Assembly (NCBI RefSeq): GCF_014905175.1
Contig: NC_057793.1
Span: forward strand, 5,952,001 to 6,016,000
Reading direction: 5' to 3'
Length of the DNA: 64,000 bases
Source: Aphidius gifuensis
Taxonomy: Eukaryota > Arthropoda > Insecta > Hymenoptera > Braconidae
The notes under the pieces are model-generated. The model saw only the letters and a program-made list of their open reading frames with translations. It was not told where the DNA came from and did not search any database. Numbering within the stretch: position 1 is the first letter of the stretch; every line of letters begins with the position of its first letter. Below are positions 10,769 to 24,321 of the stretch, piece after piece. Both the position numbers and the translations under genes were made by a program.

Positions 10769-13700
10769 TTACACAAGATCTTCTTTGAAACATTCTGAAT
10801 TATCCATTGCAGTCATTGGTGTTGATTCTTCTTTTGGTTCAAGTAATGAATTATAATATGTATCCATTTGTTTGCCCCTGAATGATGAACGTTTGTCATT
10901 CAAAAAATTAAGTCTCTTTTTTTGTAATTCAGTTTCAATCCATTTTGCTGGTGTTGATTTTGCACCTTGTGGTCTATAAAGTAGTATTTTAAATACACTC
11001 CATATGAGAAATATTGCACCACCGAAAAATAAACCATATATTGCAATGTCTTGAGCAACTGGTGCAATATTTAGATAAAGAAGAAAACGATTGTTCATAC
11101 TCTCTGGTAACTCGTACATACCCTGTTAATTTTTTCAAACATAAAAATTCATTAATTAATCATTAAAATCATTTTTTTTTTTCATTTTTCATTTATCTAA
11201 CATGTTTCTTATCAATATACATGACACATTCTGTCACGCAAGAAATTTTTATATCAACTATTTTTTTTCATGACCTGTTTGTAAAATAAAAAATAGATGT
11301 AAAAAATTTAACACATTTTTTTTTTTCTCTTTTCCTCTTGAATAATATACACTTGATATTGATATTACGTATCATAAAAATAATAAAATAATGTTCTTTT
11401 AAATTGTCAAATGTATTTTGATAAATTAATTTTGTATAAAATAATTTTTAAACTTACAATTTCAAACCACAAAAGTGGAAGTACCATATTTGAAAAACCA
11501 TCAGTATTTGATATTGCTTTGATATCTTGAAGTGCCATATTTATTTGAAATCTAAATGCAATATCAACTGGTAGACCTGATTTTGGTTGAATAATAAAAT
11601 AAGATTCATGAAGATCTTGACGTGGTTCTAAGCCAACAACAGCATTTAACAATGATGGATCAGCTTTGTAAAAATGAGGAAATGTCAATGCAATTGGAAA
11701 ACCTATATAAATAAAATTAAATAAAATAAAATAAATTGAATAAAAAATTTATAAATATTAACATGATATAATAAATTAGTAATATACCGTAGTAACAGTC
11801 AGTGACATCAATCATACCAGCTGGAAGACATCTTCCATGACGACAGAAACATTTATTTTCAGTATTATTAACTCCATTATCTAATTCATCATCCATAAAT
11901 TTATATCGATATGAATGAAGACCTTTTACAACTGCATCACCAGTACGTACCTAAAAATAAATTAACATTTAATAATTGTAAAATATTAACTAACCTGTTA
12001 AAATTATAAATTTAATTACCATTCTTGCACTACGACAAAGACTTTTTCGAAAAAAAAGTAATGTATCATTTGGTTCAATGTAACTTGGAAATTTAGTTCC
12101 ATCACTTGCACCAGCAACATTTGCACATTTACCAGTCCATTGAGGTAAATTACTATCACCATTATATTTATCAATAAGACCAGTAAGACGTACATCAGTT
12201 TCACCAGTATATACTGTCTCAAAATCACCCTCAAAATCATACATCTGTTGAAACAATTATTATTTAATATATAAAATTAGTTGATATAATATTAATTGAT
12301 TAATTTAATTACCCTATCAATTAGTCCAAGTTTATCAAATTTAATCCAAGATGGCATGACATTGTTACCCAATGTAACAAGTGCTGATTCATATCCAAAC
12401 ATAAATTCTTTTGCAGTCATTTTTACAATTGGACGTGCATTTGTTTGTTTTATCAATAGATTGAGAGGCCATCTTGTAAAATAACTTGCATCTTTCATGA
12501 CATTAGCAATACTCTATAATAAAAAACAAAATTTTATTAATAAATTAGATTAAATTTAAAAACAACACATTTTTTTTTGTATATATAAATATATTTATGA
12601 TTATTTTAAAATGTCATGGAAAAATACAAGATTAAATTAATGTTTAAAATTTCATTAAATAGTTAGTTTAGCTATAATAAAATGATTGTTTATGACTATT
12701 GATACTTTGACTTCCTATACAAACTATATTTTTGTCTATAAAAAATATTACGTACATCATTTACAATCATCTATTTATTGACATCCTGTTTCAAACGTAA
12801 CAAATTTTACTCTTTTTTTTTTTTTTTTTCTTTTTCATTCTGTCATTTTTGTCATTTTAAATATTGATATTTAAATTTTTTTTTTTTTCATTAAATAACA
12901 ATTATAACTTGTTTTTAAATTTATACATAGCTTTTTTTTTTTTTTTTTCATTTATTTGAGTATTTTTGTTTAATTGAAAAAATTAATAAAAATTGAAATT
13001 TTTAAATCATTTTTTTTTTGCTTAATTAATTATATTTCCTAATTTCTAAACAATTAAATTGTTTAAAAATAATTATAATTATTAAATTGCTTATTTAAAA
13101 AAAACAAACTAATAAAAATCTAAATGATAATTTTATCTATTGTCAGTTGTCTCAATGTTTTACATTTGCAATAAATAATATCGTTAAAAACCGGATTTAA
13201 TGAAAAAAAATAATAAAAAATTCCATTACCAACAATGTGGTATATATCTATGCAATATATGATTAATACGACAATAAACAATTTACTGAATTTACCTGAT
13301 GAATAATATTTTATATTGCGTGTTTTTATTACGTACAAGAAAATTTGTTAAAAAAAAAAAAATCATAAAGAATCATAATGATTCATTCATCTAGTGTGTA
13401 TTTATTGATGAAAAGATAAGTATCAACTAAACACACCAATAAATTATAAATATATGTATATTATATACTTGTGTCTTGGTTAATTAACAATAATATTTAT
13501 TTTTATTTATTTTTTGTATTTTGTCAAAGATAAATATAAACTTGACACAACAATTGCAGGCTTGGTACTAATTTCTAGACTTAAGTCTAGTAATTATTTT
13601 TATAATAACATTTGATTATATATTTACCGACATATTCCATTTATTGAACGATAAATGACTTCTGTTGAACAGCTACTTGTGTTGTTACTGATGATGTTCA

Positions 13701-16700
13701 TATGATCATTAACTGACATGTTTGTCATTTATTTTAATTTTTAATTTTATTACTTTATTAATTTCCTTTCATTTTTTTTTGTTTATTTGTTTATTTAATT
13801 ATCATATTGTTGAGATATACTTTGAGTATGGTATAATTATATATTATGTTATTGTTTATTTTTGTAATCAACACGTGAGTGGACCTAATTTTATTGCTTT
13901 TTTTTTGACCGTTATGGCATTTTGCGTGGATGGTAATTTTTAAGAATTTATGAACTTACTTGACGACATTTTTACAGCTCATAAATGAATTTAAAAAATT
14001 ATAAATAATATATTTACGTGATGATTGATATTACCTTAAGTCTTGTTGGCAATTTTTTTATTTTTGAATAAATAATTAAACTGGTAATAATTTTAATGAT
14101 GCAACGAGCATTTTATTGTTGGTGAGTTGAAAAAAAATTATTATCTTTTTCTTCTTCTTTATTTTATTGGATTAATATTATTAATAATGAAAATTGAAAA
14201 TTGATAATGATAAATAATTTATTCATGTATTATTTAATTGTTTTGAAAAAAAAAAATTGTCAACAAATTATATTTTTATAGACAAAACCTTGAAAATAAT
14301 AAATTTTTTATAATTAAAATTCAATTTAATCGATTTTCAAACTAGATATTATCTTGTAAATATTCTTAAGCTCAATGTCATCCAAGTTTCATCTCTATTT
14401 TTACTTTTTAATGTAATGTTATAAATATATATAAAAAAAAAAAGTAAATTAAAAAAATAACTTTCATCGATTAAATGATAAAATTCCACGAACCAGTTTT
14501 TTGCCAAATCGATCCGGTTGTAAATTTTCTATACAAAATCAAGTTATATTGATGATGATGATATATTTATAATAAAACTATAATTTAATATATGAAAAAA
14601 ATACGTCACTAATTTTTTTTTGTATTTTTCCATTGTTTTAAAATATATTACTAAAAAATTTACATGAATTTTTAAAAATAAATTCAAAATCTATTTGTGA
14701 TTATTCTGCAAGTTTATTTTTATCATATGAAAATTTATTTATTTATTATAATAATATATAAAACTTGTTTGTCTGTTGGCAATGTTGATGCACTTTTATG
14801 TAAATTAACTAAATGTTATTCCCAAATTATTTTTTTATAAATATATTCATCACGAGGTAGTGCATAACAAAATATATTTTATGTAAATTACTTGACATTT
14901 TAAAAATTCCCTAAAAAAGTAAAATTGTGCCAATTTAATTTTTCGAAACTCTTCAGTTTTAAAAATACCTTTTTTTTCTTACAGAAATTTACAGTCACGT
15001 TTTGCATGTAAGTAGGTATATCTAATTTCTAGATTTTGAAAAAAAAAAAAAACTGGTCATTGATAAACTTTGACATCATATGATAAAAGTATTTCCTCGT
15101 TGTTTAGAAAATTATATATTATCATAATAATAAAACTGTAATTACTACTCGAGTCATCATATAAATCATATAAATCATAATTTTATAATATTTTTATCGA
15201 TCTATTTTATAATGTGATATGTCAAACATTTAAAATCACGTTTTCAAACATGAGTTTGTAGTTGATCTTTCCAACTTTGAACTATAAATAATTTCAACTT
15301 ACCAGTAAAGCAATATTTGGTAAAAATAATATATCATCCTCAGCACCAGCACTTTTTTCAGCAATATATGTCAATGGATGTTTTGGTATTGCTGTCACAG
15401 TGCCATTATCATTGAATGTAATATTTGCATGTTCAAGTCCTTCTCTAAAATAATTGTTAAATAAAAAATACTTGTTAATTAATAAACAATGATAATTTTA
15501 ATCAAGCAAATATTCAAAATTATTTAAATTTACTTGTAAACATATGGTCCAACTTGTTTGAAATGTAACTTATCAGCTTTACCCGACATGTACTCTTCAT
15601 GATTTGTAACATTAAAAAGATAAACTTTTAAAAATAATTCAACTTGTGGTTTTCTCCACATTTCAAATATTTCACCTCCTTTTGAAAATGTTACTTTAAA
15701 TTTAAATATTAGCTCATAAGGTTGTACAACCATTATAAAACATCCAAATGCTATGCCCAATAATCCAAGTGTCATTAGCATAAAAATACCTGTAAATATT
15801 AAAAATAAAAAAACATTAAAATATACACTTGTTGCTCATGATAATGCAACATAATAAATCCTTATTCATAATAAATAATAATATATATTTATATCATTTC
15901 AAAATACAAGTTGACCTCTGAAAATACTGTAATTTAGGTCAAATTAATTTTTATCATTTAAATATTGTATTATACCTATTTATAAAATTTTTCAGGGCTT
16001 GATAAAAGTACCAGGTTAATAATTGTGTGTGTGATATTTTTTTGAAATATATATGAAAAATTCAAACATCATTGGTAATTATAATAACAACAGGATAGAC
16101 TTGTTCAAGACAAGGTCATTTGGGCGTTTGTCTGATTGCATCTTGTGATGAAAATAAAAAAATATATATAAATAAATACAAAACAACTTGATCCAGGTTG
16201 CATGATGGCATCTTGAACTCGTAAAGACCCTCACCTGAGCAACAATTATCTTCAGTAAGTTTTCATATTTTTTAAAAATCAAGGTATCATTATAATGGTC
16301 AACCAATCATTTGAGTAATCGCACATTATCTTAACGGAACTATAAATTATTTCATCATTCAGTGATGAAAATTATATTTAAATTATTATCTATTTATCTA
16401 AATAATTATAATGAAATAGACATTATTATTATCGGGTTTTTTTTTTTTCTACTATTGCAACAAAGTTGTTATTTATTATTTTTGTTTTAATTTTTTTTTT
16501 TTGCAACAAAGTAAATAAATTTATTGAATGTTTTTCTCATTTAAATGGTAATAAATTCAAGTCATTTTTTATTAATTATTTATTAGATTATTTTTCGTTG
16601 GAGATTAATATTGACCTAGTGTTTTTATTATCGGTCATTTGAAGTTTGATCTCATTGCACAATGTTATATTTGAGTGCGAGGAATAAAAGCAATAAATGA

Positions 16701-19700
16701 TGATTGTCACGTAATTTATTTTTGCGTCATTTATTAGGCCAATAGTTGATTAGTTTTATTTAATTTTTTTTATTTAATTCTACACGTAGAGAGCTTGTTT
16801 TCAATATTTTTAACTGCTTGACATTTGTCTTCTTGTATAATTTTTAATTTAAAAAATTAAAGTAGTAATAATAGTTTGCATTTTGCGCAAGTAGTTTGAC
16901 ATTTTCCACTATTTCAAGAAGAAAATAAATATAAATACTATTGATGAAATAATAATAATTCAAAGATGAAATTTGTAGATTGTTTGTAATGTTATTGTTA
17001 ACACATTGTTAAATTTTAAATAGTAAAAGTTGAGGATAGTGGATTGATTGATGAGTGCAGACACATTTACTTGGTGCATTTTCACTTGGTGATTGATCGA
17101 GTTTAATGGGATGAGCCATCATGACGCAAAGATTTTTTTTTTTCTTTATTATTTATTATCTAATTATTATTCTTATTTATTTATTCATTCATTTATCAAT
17201 ACAGGAATTGGAGTGAATAAACATTAACCCCATTGATAGTAACAAAGAAAATTTTATCAAATAAAATTAAATATAAAAAGTTAAAATTATTAAATAATAT
17301 TAACAATAAAAATTAAATTAAATATCTAATTATTAAACTAAAAATTGCATTTATGAAAATTTAATTTTTAGATTAAAAAAATTATTTTAAATAATCATTG
17401 AAATATATTTTTTGTCGTTTAAATTTTTAAATTAACGTTTCTATTTTTTATGACAAAATATCCGTTTAAATATTTATTTAAAAAAAAAATAATAATTCAA
17501 GATTTTTTAAATTGTAAATATTTATTCAATCTAATAATTTTATTTGATCCAATGTCATTAATTAATTAATTCATCGTGAATGATAATTTTTGCGTAAATT
17601 TTTAATAAATAAAAAATATTTTAAGAATATAATCTAGAAAATAGGAGAAATAATAAAGAAAAAAAAATTATTTCGATTGTAGTTGATGCTACTGAAATGA
17701 ATATTAATCGAAATAATAAAAATTTGTTTTGCCACGAGACTTCGAGAATTTTCTGGACCAGGATTATCCTTCGACGAACCGGTTCCATCGCCAGGTCAGT
17801 TATACACGCTCTGGATGCATTAACGTTTATTGTTTTTAATATTTTTTTTTCCTTACATTTTGTACAGGTAAATTTGATATCCTGCTTGCAACATGTTATT
17901 TTTTATTTTTTTATATTAATCTTTGTTTATTTATTTTTTTTTGTTTCAGTTATTTTATATGCTCTTCATCATTTTATCACGTTGGGTCCAATGCACTCTC
18001 ATCCTGTCCAGCAATTCTTAAACGTAATTTCATATAATTATTCATGGAAATTTCCATCCAGCTTGTCCAGGTATTTTTTTATTTTTTATCACACATCGTA
18101 TTCATGCTTGTTACAATTTCGTTTTTTTTTTTTTTCTTTAAATATAATTAATTGTTGTAATTATATTAAATATAGTTAAACATTTTATTTATAAAATTAA
18201 TCATTTATTCTTGGCACACGTGTAAATCCTGTTTTAATTTAATTTACTGGCTTTTATTACATTTAAATGTTTAATAGTTTTTCAAATTAATTAACAATTG
18301 CAATAATTTTTTAACTTTGATAATTAAATCATTGATTTTTATAGTAATAATTTCAAATTATTACATCAATTTTTTTTTATGTTATTTTATATACAAGATT
18401 TTCTAAGAAAAAAAAAAAATTTAGCCTTGATACCCCGTAAAATATGAGTTGGTTTTTCTCGTGTTTAGATGATATCATATCACATTGACTGGAAAAAAAA
18501 TAAATAAATAAATAAAATGGAGAAGAATAATCAAAGAAAATAAATTGTAATTTTAGGTCGGTAGAAATTCCATGAATCAATTAAAATATTAATCAACAAA
18601 TTCTTGTGTTTCTGTCAAGAAAATTAGTGATACATAATTTTTTCCGAGTATCATTCAAAGTGTCATTGATAATAATTTATTCCTTTTTATATATATATGA
18701 AAAAAAAATATATAATTAATAATACTTTGATAATTATTAAAACTTTTTGTTTAAAAATAATTTTTATTATTTTTAATTTAAGTTATTAATTCATTCAAAT
18801 TAAAAAAAAGTGAATTTTAAATAAAAATTAAATGAATATTGTTCAATAACATCATCACTAAAAATCAATAATAATTTAGTAATATTTTTTTTATAAATAT
18901 CACTGATAAATATTTTAAATATTACTATTACAAATTTTTTCAATAATACATCACTTAATTATTTATGACCATAATTAAATCATGAAAATAATCAATTTCT
19001 TATTTTGGTAATTCACGTGAGTTACAATGACTCTAGTAAACTCAATCTGATTCATTAACCTATTTTTTCTATTTTTTTTTTCTACTTGTTTGTTTTGTAA
19101 AATAAAAATTTTATCTAGTCATCTTGTTTTTGATGTGAAAAAAAAAGTAATAGCAAAAAACAAATTCACATGAAAATATATATAAATATTTTATAATTGA
19201 TAATAATTATCATTAATTATAATTTAAAATAAATACATATTTTTTATGATTTTTCTTAGCCTTATTTATTGAACATGTATTTGATTTGTTAAAAAAGAGT
19301 TAGGTCATCATCTCCTGACCTATCTGAACTAACAAACTGATTTCTTCTGCAGCTTTTCATCACGTAGTCTTCATCTTTCAGTAAACAATAAATCATAATC
19401 CCAAACGTAATTACTTTTATTATTTTTTTTTTTATAAAAACAAATTCACGATAAAATTGACAAATTTATTGAAAAAAAAATATCCCAAATAATTGTTATT
19501 ACTGCATTTATAAACAATAAAAGAAATAATAAATATTTTTTTTTTTTATGGTAATTAATGTTAGATGAAAGATATCAGGAAGTTGTTTAACATAATAATA
19601 AATATATAAACAATTATAAAAAAATTTTAAATAAATAAAAAATAAATTTAATAGTTACTAGTTGATGACGAGTATGAACAGGTAGACACATTATTATTCA

Positions 19701-21507
19701 AACCACGATTTTGCGTGGTTAGTAGTTCGTCTAGTAATAATTTTTATATTCAATTTGATTCAGTTTCATCAAAATACAGTGAAAAAAAAAATGCGTAATG
19801 TTTTTTTATCTTCTTTTTTTATAAATATATAATAAATACAAAAAAAAAGCAATTCATTCGAGATTCTAATCATTGCTTTATTTTATTACCATACTATTTG
19901 TTGAATCATTATTTTTTTTATAAATTTCCTTATGGTTATTTATTTATTTTATTATTCAAATTTTCTTTGACAATTTTATTGTTTTATTGTGAAAATTTCA
20001 AGGACATGCATTTATTTTTTTTCCATTTTTAAATATTTATTTTTCATTTAAAGAATATTTAGAATGTGTCATATTAGTCAGGTGTATTATTACGATACTT
20101 GAACTGTTATTATTATTGTATCAATAATATTGCAATCGACGAATTTGAATTAACTAATTTAGCAATAATTTAATTTTTTTTTTTAGTCGTACTTTCTAGT
20201 TGGGTAAAAATAAAAAATTTTATTTTTATTATTTGTCATTGTTTAACATTGAATTTTAATTGAATTAAAAAGACAATTTTTCCTGTTTATTATTTATAAT
20301 TGAAAACAATTGACACCATGTATCAATTGATTAAAATTTATTTATTTTTCTTTTTGTCATTTCAAGAAATATTTATTTATTATTTTTTATATTGAATTTT
20401 AATTTTTTTACTTTTGTTTACTTTTCTAATTGCTTTATCCATTTTTATAATAATTTTTATTTTATTATTATCACCTGGTACATTGTCATAAAAGTAAAAA
20501 ATGATTCATCATTTATTTTTTTTAAAAAGACCTTTAAATTTCATACAATTTTTATAATATTTTTTTAAATAAATAAATTTTTTTTCAAATTTCTATTAAC
20601 CTTATAATTGTTCAATGGTAACGAAAATTTTAATTTAAATTTTCGAAAAAATAAATGACAAATTTAGCCATTTAAAAGTGAAATATATTTTGAAATGTGC
20701 ATATTGTATAATATCAAGACCTTAACCTTCACGTGGTCATCAACCCTCTACTCGTTTCGAAAAAATAAAATAAAATAAATATGCAAAAATTAATAATCAA
20801 GGTTATTATGATCTCAGTAATTAAAATAGAATTTAATTTAAGTAAAACTTGAAAGGTCAAGTATTTTGAATTGATTAAAAAAGGAAAAAAAAAAAGTCAA
20901 CATGACATTGACAACGAAAATATCACAACAAAACTGGTTACAACAATATTCACAATTATTTTTTTCAAATATTTATTTATACAATTATTATTCTTTGTAT
21001 ATTTAAAAATTTATTGTTTTTTTTTTTTTCAAATAAATTCCTCAATCACCAGGTGGTCCATCATTAAACGTGCAGATATGTTAATCATTCATGAGATCAC
21101 AAATTTTCTAAATAATTAAAAAATGACACGGATATATTTTTAAATATTTTTCACTATGTTTATTAATTATTTAATTATTTTATGTGATAATTAATACCTT
21201 AAAGTAAACACTACCCTGATCCTTAATAATTTTCTATATTTATATGTCGAAAAAAAATAGTAATTTAATTGTTTTTCTTTTTGTAAATAATTAACTTACT
21301 CTTTGGCCATTTTCTTCGTCCATCTGAATAAACTGGAAGTGCTTTATTGAAAAATTTATTAACAACAATTGTTGATTTTGTTTGAAGACTTCTTGGATCA
21401 TTATCTGAATAATCATCAGACTCATTACCACTTGGTTGTGGATTTGTGCTCACTGATGAATAACTACGACCTGCTAATCTACTCCAAATTGACATTATAT
21501 CCTTCAT
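10769..21507 (-). CDS. CD36 family (scavenger receptor class B) membrane receptor, eight coding exons
   Basis: Exons in coding order: 21507-21300, 15789-15534, 15444-15303, 12513-12313, 12244-12020, 11950-11788, 11702-11458, 11122-10769. All have GT-AG borders, phases match throughout, and they give 597 aa. CD36 proteins are two-pass membrane receptors with a large lumenal/extracellular lipid-binding domain. Visible here: membrane segment 1 at about 70-92 (MLMTLGLLGIAFGC), then a conserved N-terminal block ending KQVGPYVYK; NITFN..GTV and EDDILFLPNIALL; the Cys cluster CFCRHGRCLPAGMIDVTDC; FPHFYKADPSLL; and membrane segment 2 at about 506-528 (IAIYGLFFGGAIFLIW) with a 65-residue cytosolic tail. 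N-glycosylation sequons are present. It lacks obvious SNMP traits and is most like SCARB1/emp-type members; the subgroup is not settled. The remote first exon makes the N-terminal cytosolic part far longer than the usual 5-15 residues. Confidence 0.88.
12514..15302 (-). other. Intron of the CD36-family gene
   Basis: A 2.8 kb intron between the exon ending at 15303 and the one starting at 12513. It is AT-rich with T-tracts; short frames in it are low-complexity and have no family signature. Nothing else seen. Confidence 0.6.
15790..21299 (-). other. First intron of the CD36-family gene
   Basis: A 5.5 kb intron, mostly simple AT-rich sequence. Two less simple islands stand out: 16190-16260, and 17683-18070 (listed separately). 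No coding exon of the host gene is needed here because the flanking phases already match. Confidence 0.6.
17683..18070 (+). other. Possible + strand spliced transcript inside the CD36 intron
   Basis: Two GC-enriched blocks, each with a plausible acceptor and donor on the + strand: 17683-17794 (after TTGTAG, before GTCAGT) and 17950-18070 (after TTTGTTTCAG, before GTATTT). A third signal, TGTACAGGTAAA at 17862-17873, is an acceptor directly followed by a donor. No continuous frame survives joining the two blocks, so a protein is not supported. A noncoding RNA or decayed exon pair is possible, as is chance. Confidence 0.25.
21300..21507 (-). CDS. Remote first coding exon of the CD36-family gene (N-terminal cytosolic extension)
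   Basis: Starts MKDIMSIWSRLAGRSYSS and ends GRRKWPK plus one base before the donor GTAAGT at 21299. The next exon begins with the two bases needed to make Ser, giving KWPKSIFMLMTLGLL, so charged residues run straight into membrane segment 1. About 70 residues, Ser/Asp-rich in the middle (NESDDYSDNDP), probably disordered and facing the cytosol. A second Met at residue 5 could also start translation. The exon is well separated (5.5 kb) and could be one of several alternative starts. Confidence 0.75.
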
Positions 21508-21984
21508 TTTATAATTTTTTTTTTTATTTAAAATTTATTTATCTCTATCACCAACACTTCACCGGTATATCAAATAAAATAATCAAATAATATATTTTTT
21601 TTTACTAGTATAAAGTTCAATCACTGAGTATAGCTAATAATTTTTTTTTTTCTCAATATCAAATATGACTTGGTTGAATTAAAACCACTCATCAATCTCC
21701 AAAATTTGGGCTCAATTTATTTAAAAAAAAAAACCATAAAACAAACCCAAATATCAAAGACAATTTATTAAAAATAATTTATTTAAGTAAATTAATTGTA
21801 TTTATGTTTGTTTATTTTCAGGATTAAAAAATTAAACTTGATCCTATCGCTTTGTGATACCGTGCCAAAGTGTGGCTAAACAGTTTGAGCTACTTTAGAA
21901 AAATATACGTTGAAATAAGTATAGAAACAACTACAACAATTCCCACCCAGATAAATTTTTTTTTTTTTTTTTTTTTTTCTTTAC

Positions 21985-22070
21985 CTGGTCAAGGTGGAGG
22001 TGGCCGTTTGCACGTGGATTTATCAACCAATCAACATTCACTTTGATTCCTTTTATTTTGCATCTTTCTC
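21985..22070 (-). other. Candidate 5' UTR exon of the CD36-family gene
   Basis: On the - strand a mixed-composition block ends CACCTTGACCAG before the donor GTAAAG (21984-21979). It contains an E-box CACGTG near 22011. It lies about 480 bp upstream of the first coding exon and in the same orientation. The right-hand limit and the acceptor before 21507 are guesses. Confidence 0.3.
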
Positions 22071-22786
22071 GTTATATTTTTTTTTTTTAACATTTATTTT
22101 TTTTATCAATTAAAATTTGAATTTAAAAATATTAATTTATATTTTTTAAAATTATATTAGAAAAAATAAAAAGTAGATATTTTTTATTTTTTAATTTTTC
22201 ATTGTTTATGTTGATGATGATTTTGATAAATATTCCACGATTTATAAAATTTACAAAGTTGTAGTCATCGGCATTGCCAAGGATAAAAAATTCTGTATTT
22301 ATTAATACTATTTTTTTTATTTTAAAACTCTTTGTTTCCATACATTTTAACAAAAAAATTTTACTGTAAAATAAGACTCGTGATGGGAATTTATTTTCAC
22401 TTGACTCTCTTTCTTCCTTTCAACATTTATTCAGACTTAAATTATATTCAGATTTTTTTTTACTTCTGTCGTTTAATTTGGCTTTTTTACAGGTTTTTTT
22501 TTTTTTTTTTTTATAATTTTTTTGTTGCTGATGTTTGGAAGCAGCAGGAGATGTTATTCTGATGTTTATGGAATGAGGATATTTGGAATGGGGTGTTTTT
22601 GTTTTTTGCTGATGGTGTAGGCCCTTTATGTGAAGACCAATGGTTTCATCAATTCACATATATATATAACTTGGACCTGTTTGGTTGAAAGTCAAAGACC
22701 TCGTAGGGAAGACGCATTTCAACAACAGGATATACGAAGGTCAATGTGTATCAAAGTTGTGTACAAACATTCCCTTGTGCTTTAAT

Positions 22787-22860
22787 TTTTAATTTAATAA
22801 TTAAATTATTAAATTTTTAAATTAAATTGCTAAATTAAATTATTAAATTAAATTATTTTC
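22787..22860. repeat. AT-only simple repeat (TAAAT-type)
   Basis: Repeated AAATTA/TTAAAT words with almost no other bases. Ordinary low-complexity sequence for this genome. Confidence 0.6.
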
Positions 22861-24297
22861 AAAATTTATTATTCAGTTTTCATCAAGAAATTTACAATGT
22901 TGTTCATCAAAAACTACCCTAAGATTTAATTTCTAATCAATGGATTATTTTGGTCCAGGGATTATACTGTTTGTCGTAAATAAATCAACAAATAAATCAG
23001 ATGATAATATTAATATCTCATTTTCTTACTGACTCATCAAATTATTCATTAAAAACTACCCTAAGATATTTTTATTTATTTTTATTCAAATTTTTCAATC
23101 AAGAGATTATTTTGGCAGATAAATTATTCTACTTTGTTTATGAAAAATTTAAATAAATAAATAATTAAATAGTGATAATACTATTTCACTAGAAAATTTA
23201 AATTATTTTAAATTTTTTTTTCAATCCTAGAAGAATATTATCTGATAAAATTGTTAAATATTAATTTACATCACAATGTTTACTACATAACAATTATAAT
23301 AGATATTTTATTGAAAAATGAGATAAAATTATTAATAAGTTAATAAATATTTTAAATGACCATGTCATAAATGTAAATTATTGACAATGTTTATCATTAA
23401 CAATCAATTTAACACTCATGTTTGATAATTCATCATCTAACATTTACATAATCAATTTTATTAATTACACTTTTATTATGTCAAAAAATTTTTTTTCATT
23501 TTTTTTACTTTTTCTAATTTAATATTATATACAACAACATGGATAAATAATTGCATTTTTATTTTATTTATTTATAAATGTGTGGTGACGATTGATTTAT
23601 ATATATACCTTGATGAATTTATACAAGAAGGTTATTGTGGTTTATAATGTCAAAGACGCTTAGTTAATTGTTTGATCTCGATTAGAAATAAAAAAATTTA
23701 CTAAACCTTGATATAAAATAAAATATAAAAAATATATATTTCAAATAAATTTTACATGATTGACATTAAACATTTTATAATTTCTTTTTAAATTTATTAT
23801 AAAATTAATTTTTTTATTTCTCATAAATTATTCAGACAAAATTTTAGTGGATTTATTTTTTATATTTAAAAAAATTCTGATAAATTGAGTTATAAAACAA
23901 AAAATAATAAAATAATAAATAAGAAGAAGATATATAATTTGATCTAAAAATAGAAAAACAAATTATAATAAAAAAAATGATTTCATTTTAGTTTGACGTC
24001 ATTGGAAAATCGTGTAATTTATGTTGAAAAAAAAAATATGCACAAAATGCTTAACCAATAATTTTGTCCAGTAGTCAATAATTATTTTTATAGAACGAAT
24101 GAAAAAAATGAAAAAAAAAAAAATAAATACATTTGCAAACCTCAGAGTCTACGCAATCACAATTTTTGTGGTCAATTGAGGCGAAATTATATTTTTTTAA
24201 TAAACAAAAACTCCTTGAGTTTTTGTATTATTAAAAGGGATGCAAAAAACCCAAGAGGAAATAAACAAAGTCTGATTGCATTCTGAGAAGGTTATTG

Positions 24298-24321
24298 ATA
24301 ATGATGATGATGATGATGATT
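24298..24321 (+). repeat. (GAT)n microsatellite
   Basis: About seven to eight tandem GAT triplets in noncoding sequence. Confidence 0.8.

Noticed and set aside
16190..16260. Possible alternative first exon of the CD36 gene (block starting after TTGCTCAG on the - strand)
   Set aside because: It contains an ATG followed by PSCNLDQ, but no good donor in the needed phase was found.
17697..18179. 160-codon + strand frame
   Set aside because: The frame runs through clear splice signals and T tracts and ends in Phe-rich noise; the splice-bounded blocks inside it are reported instead.
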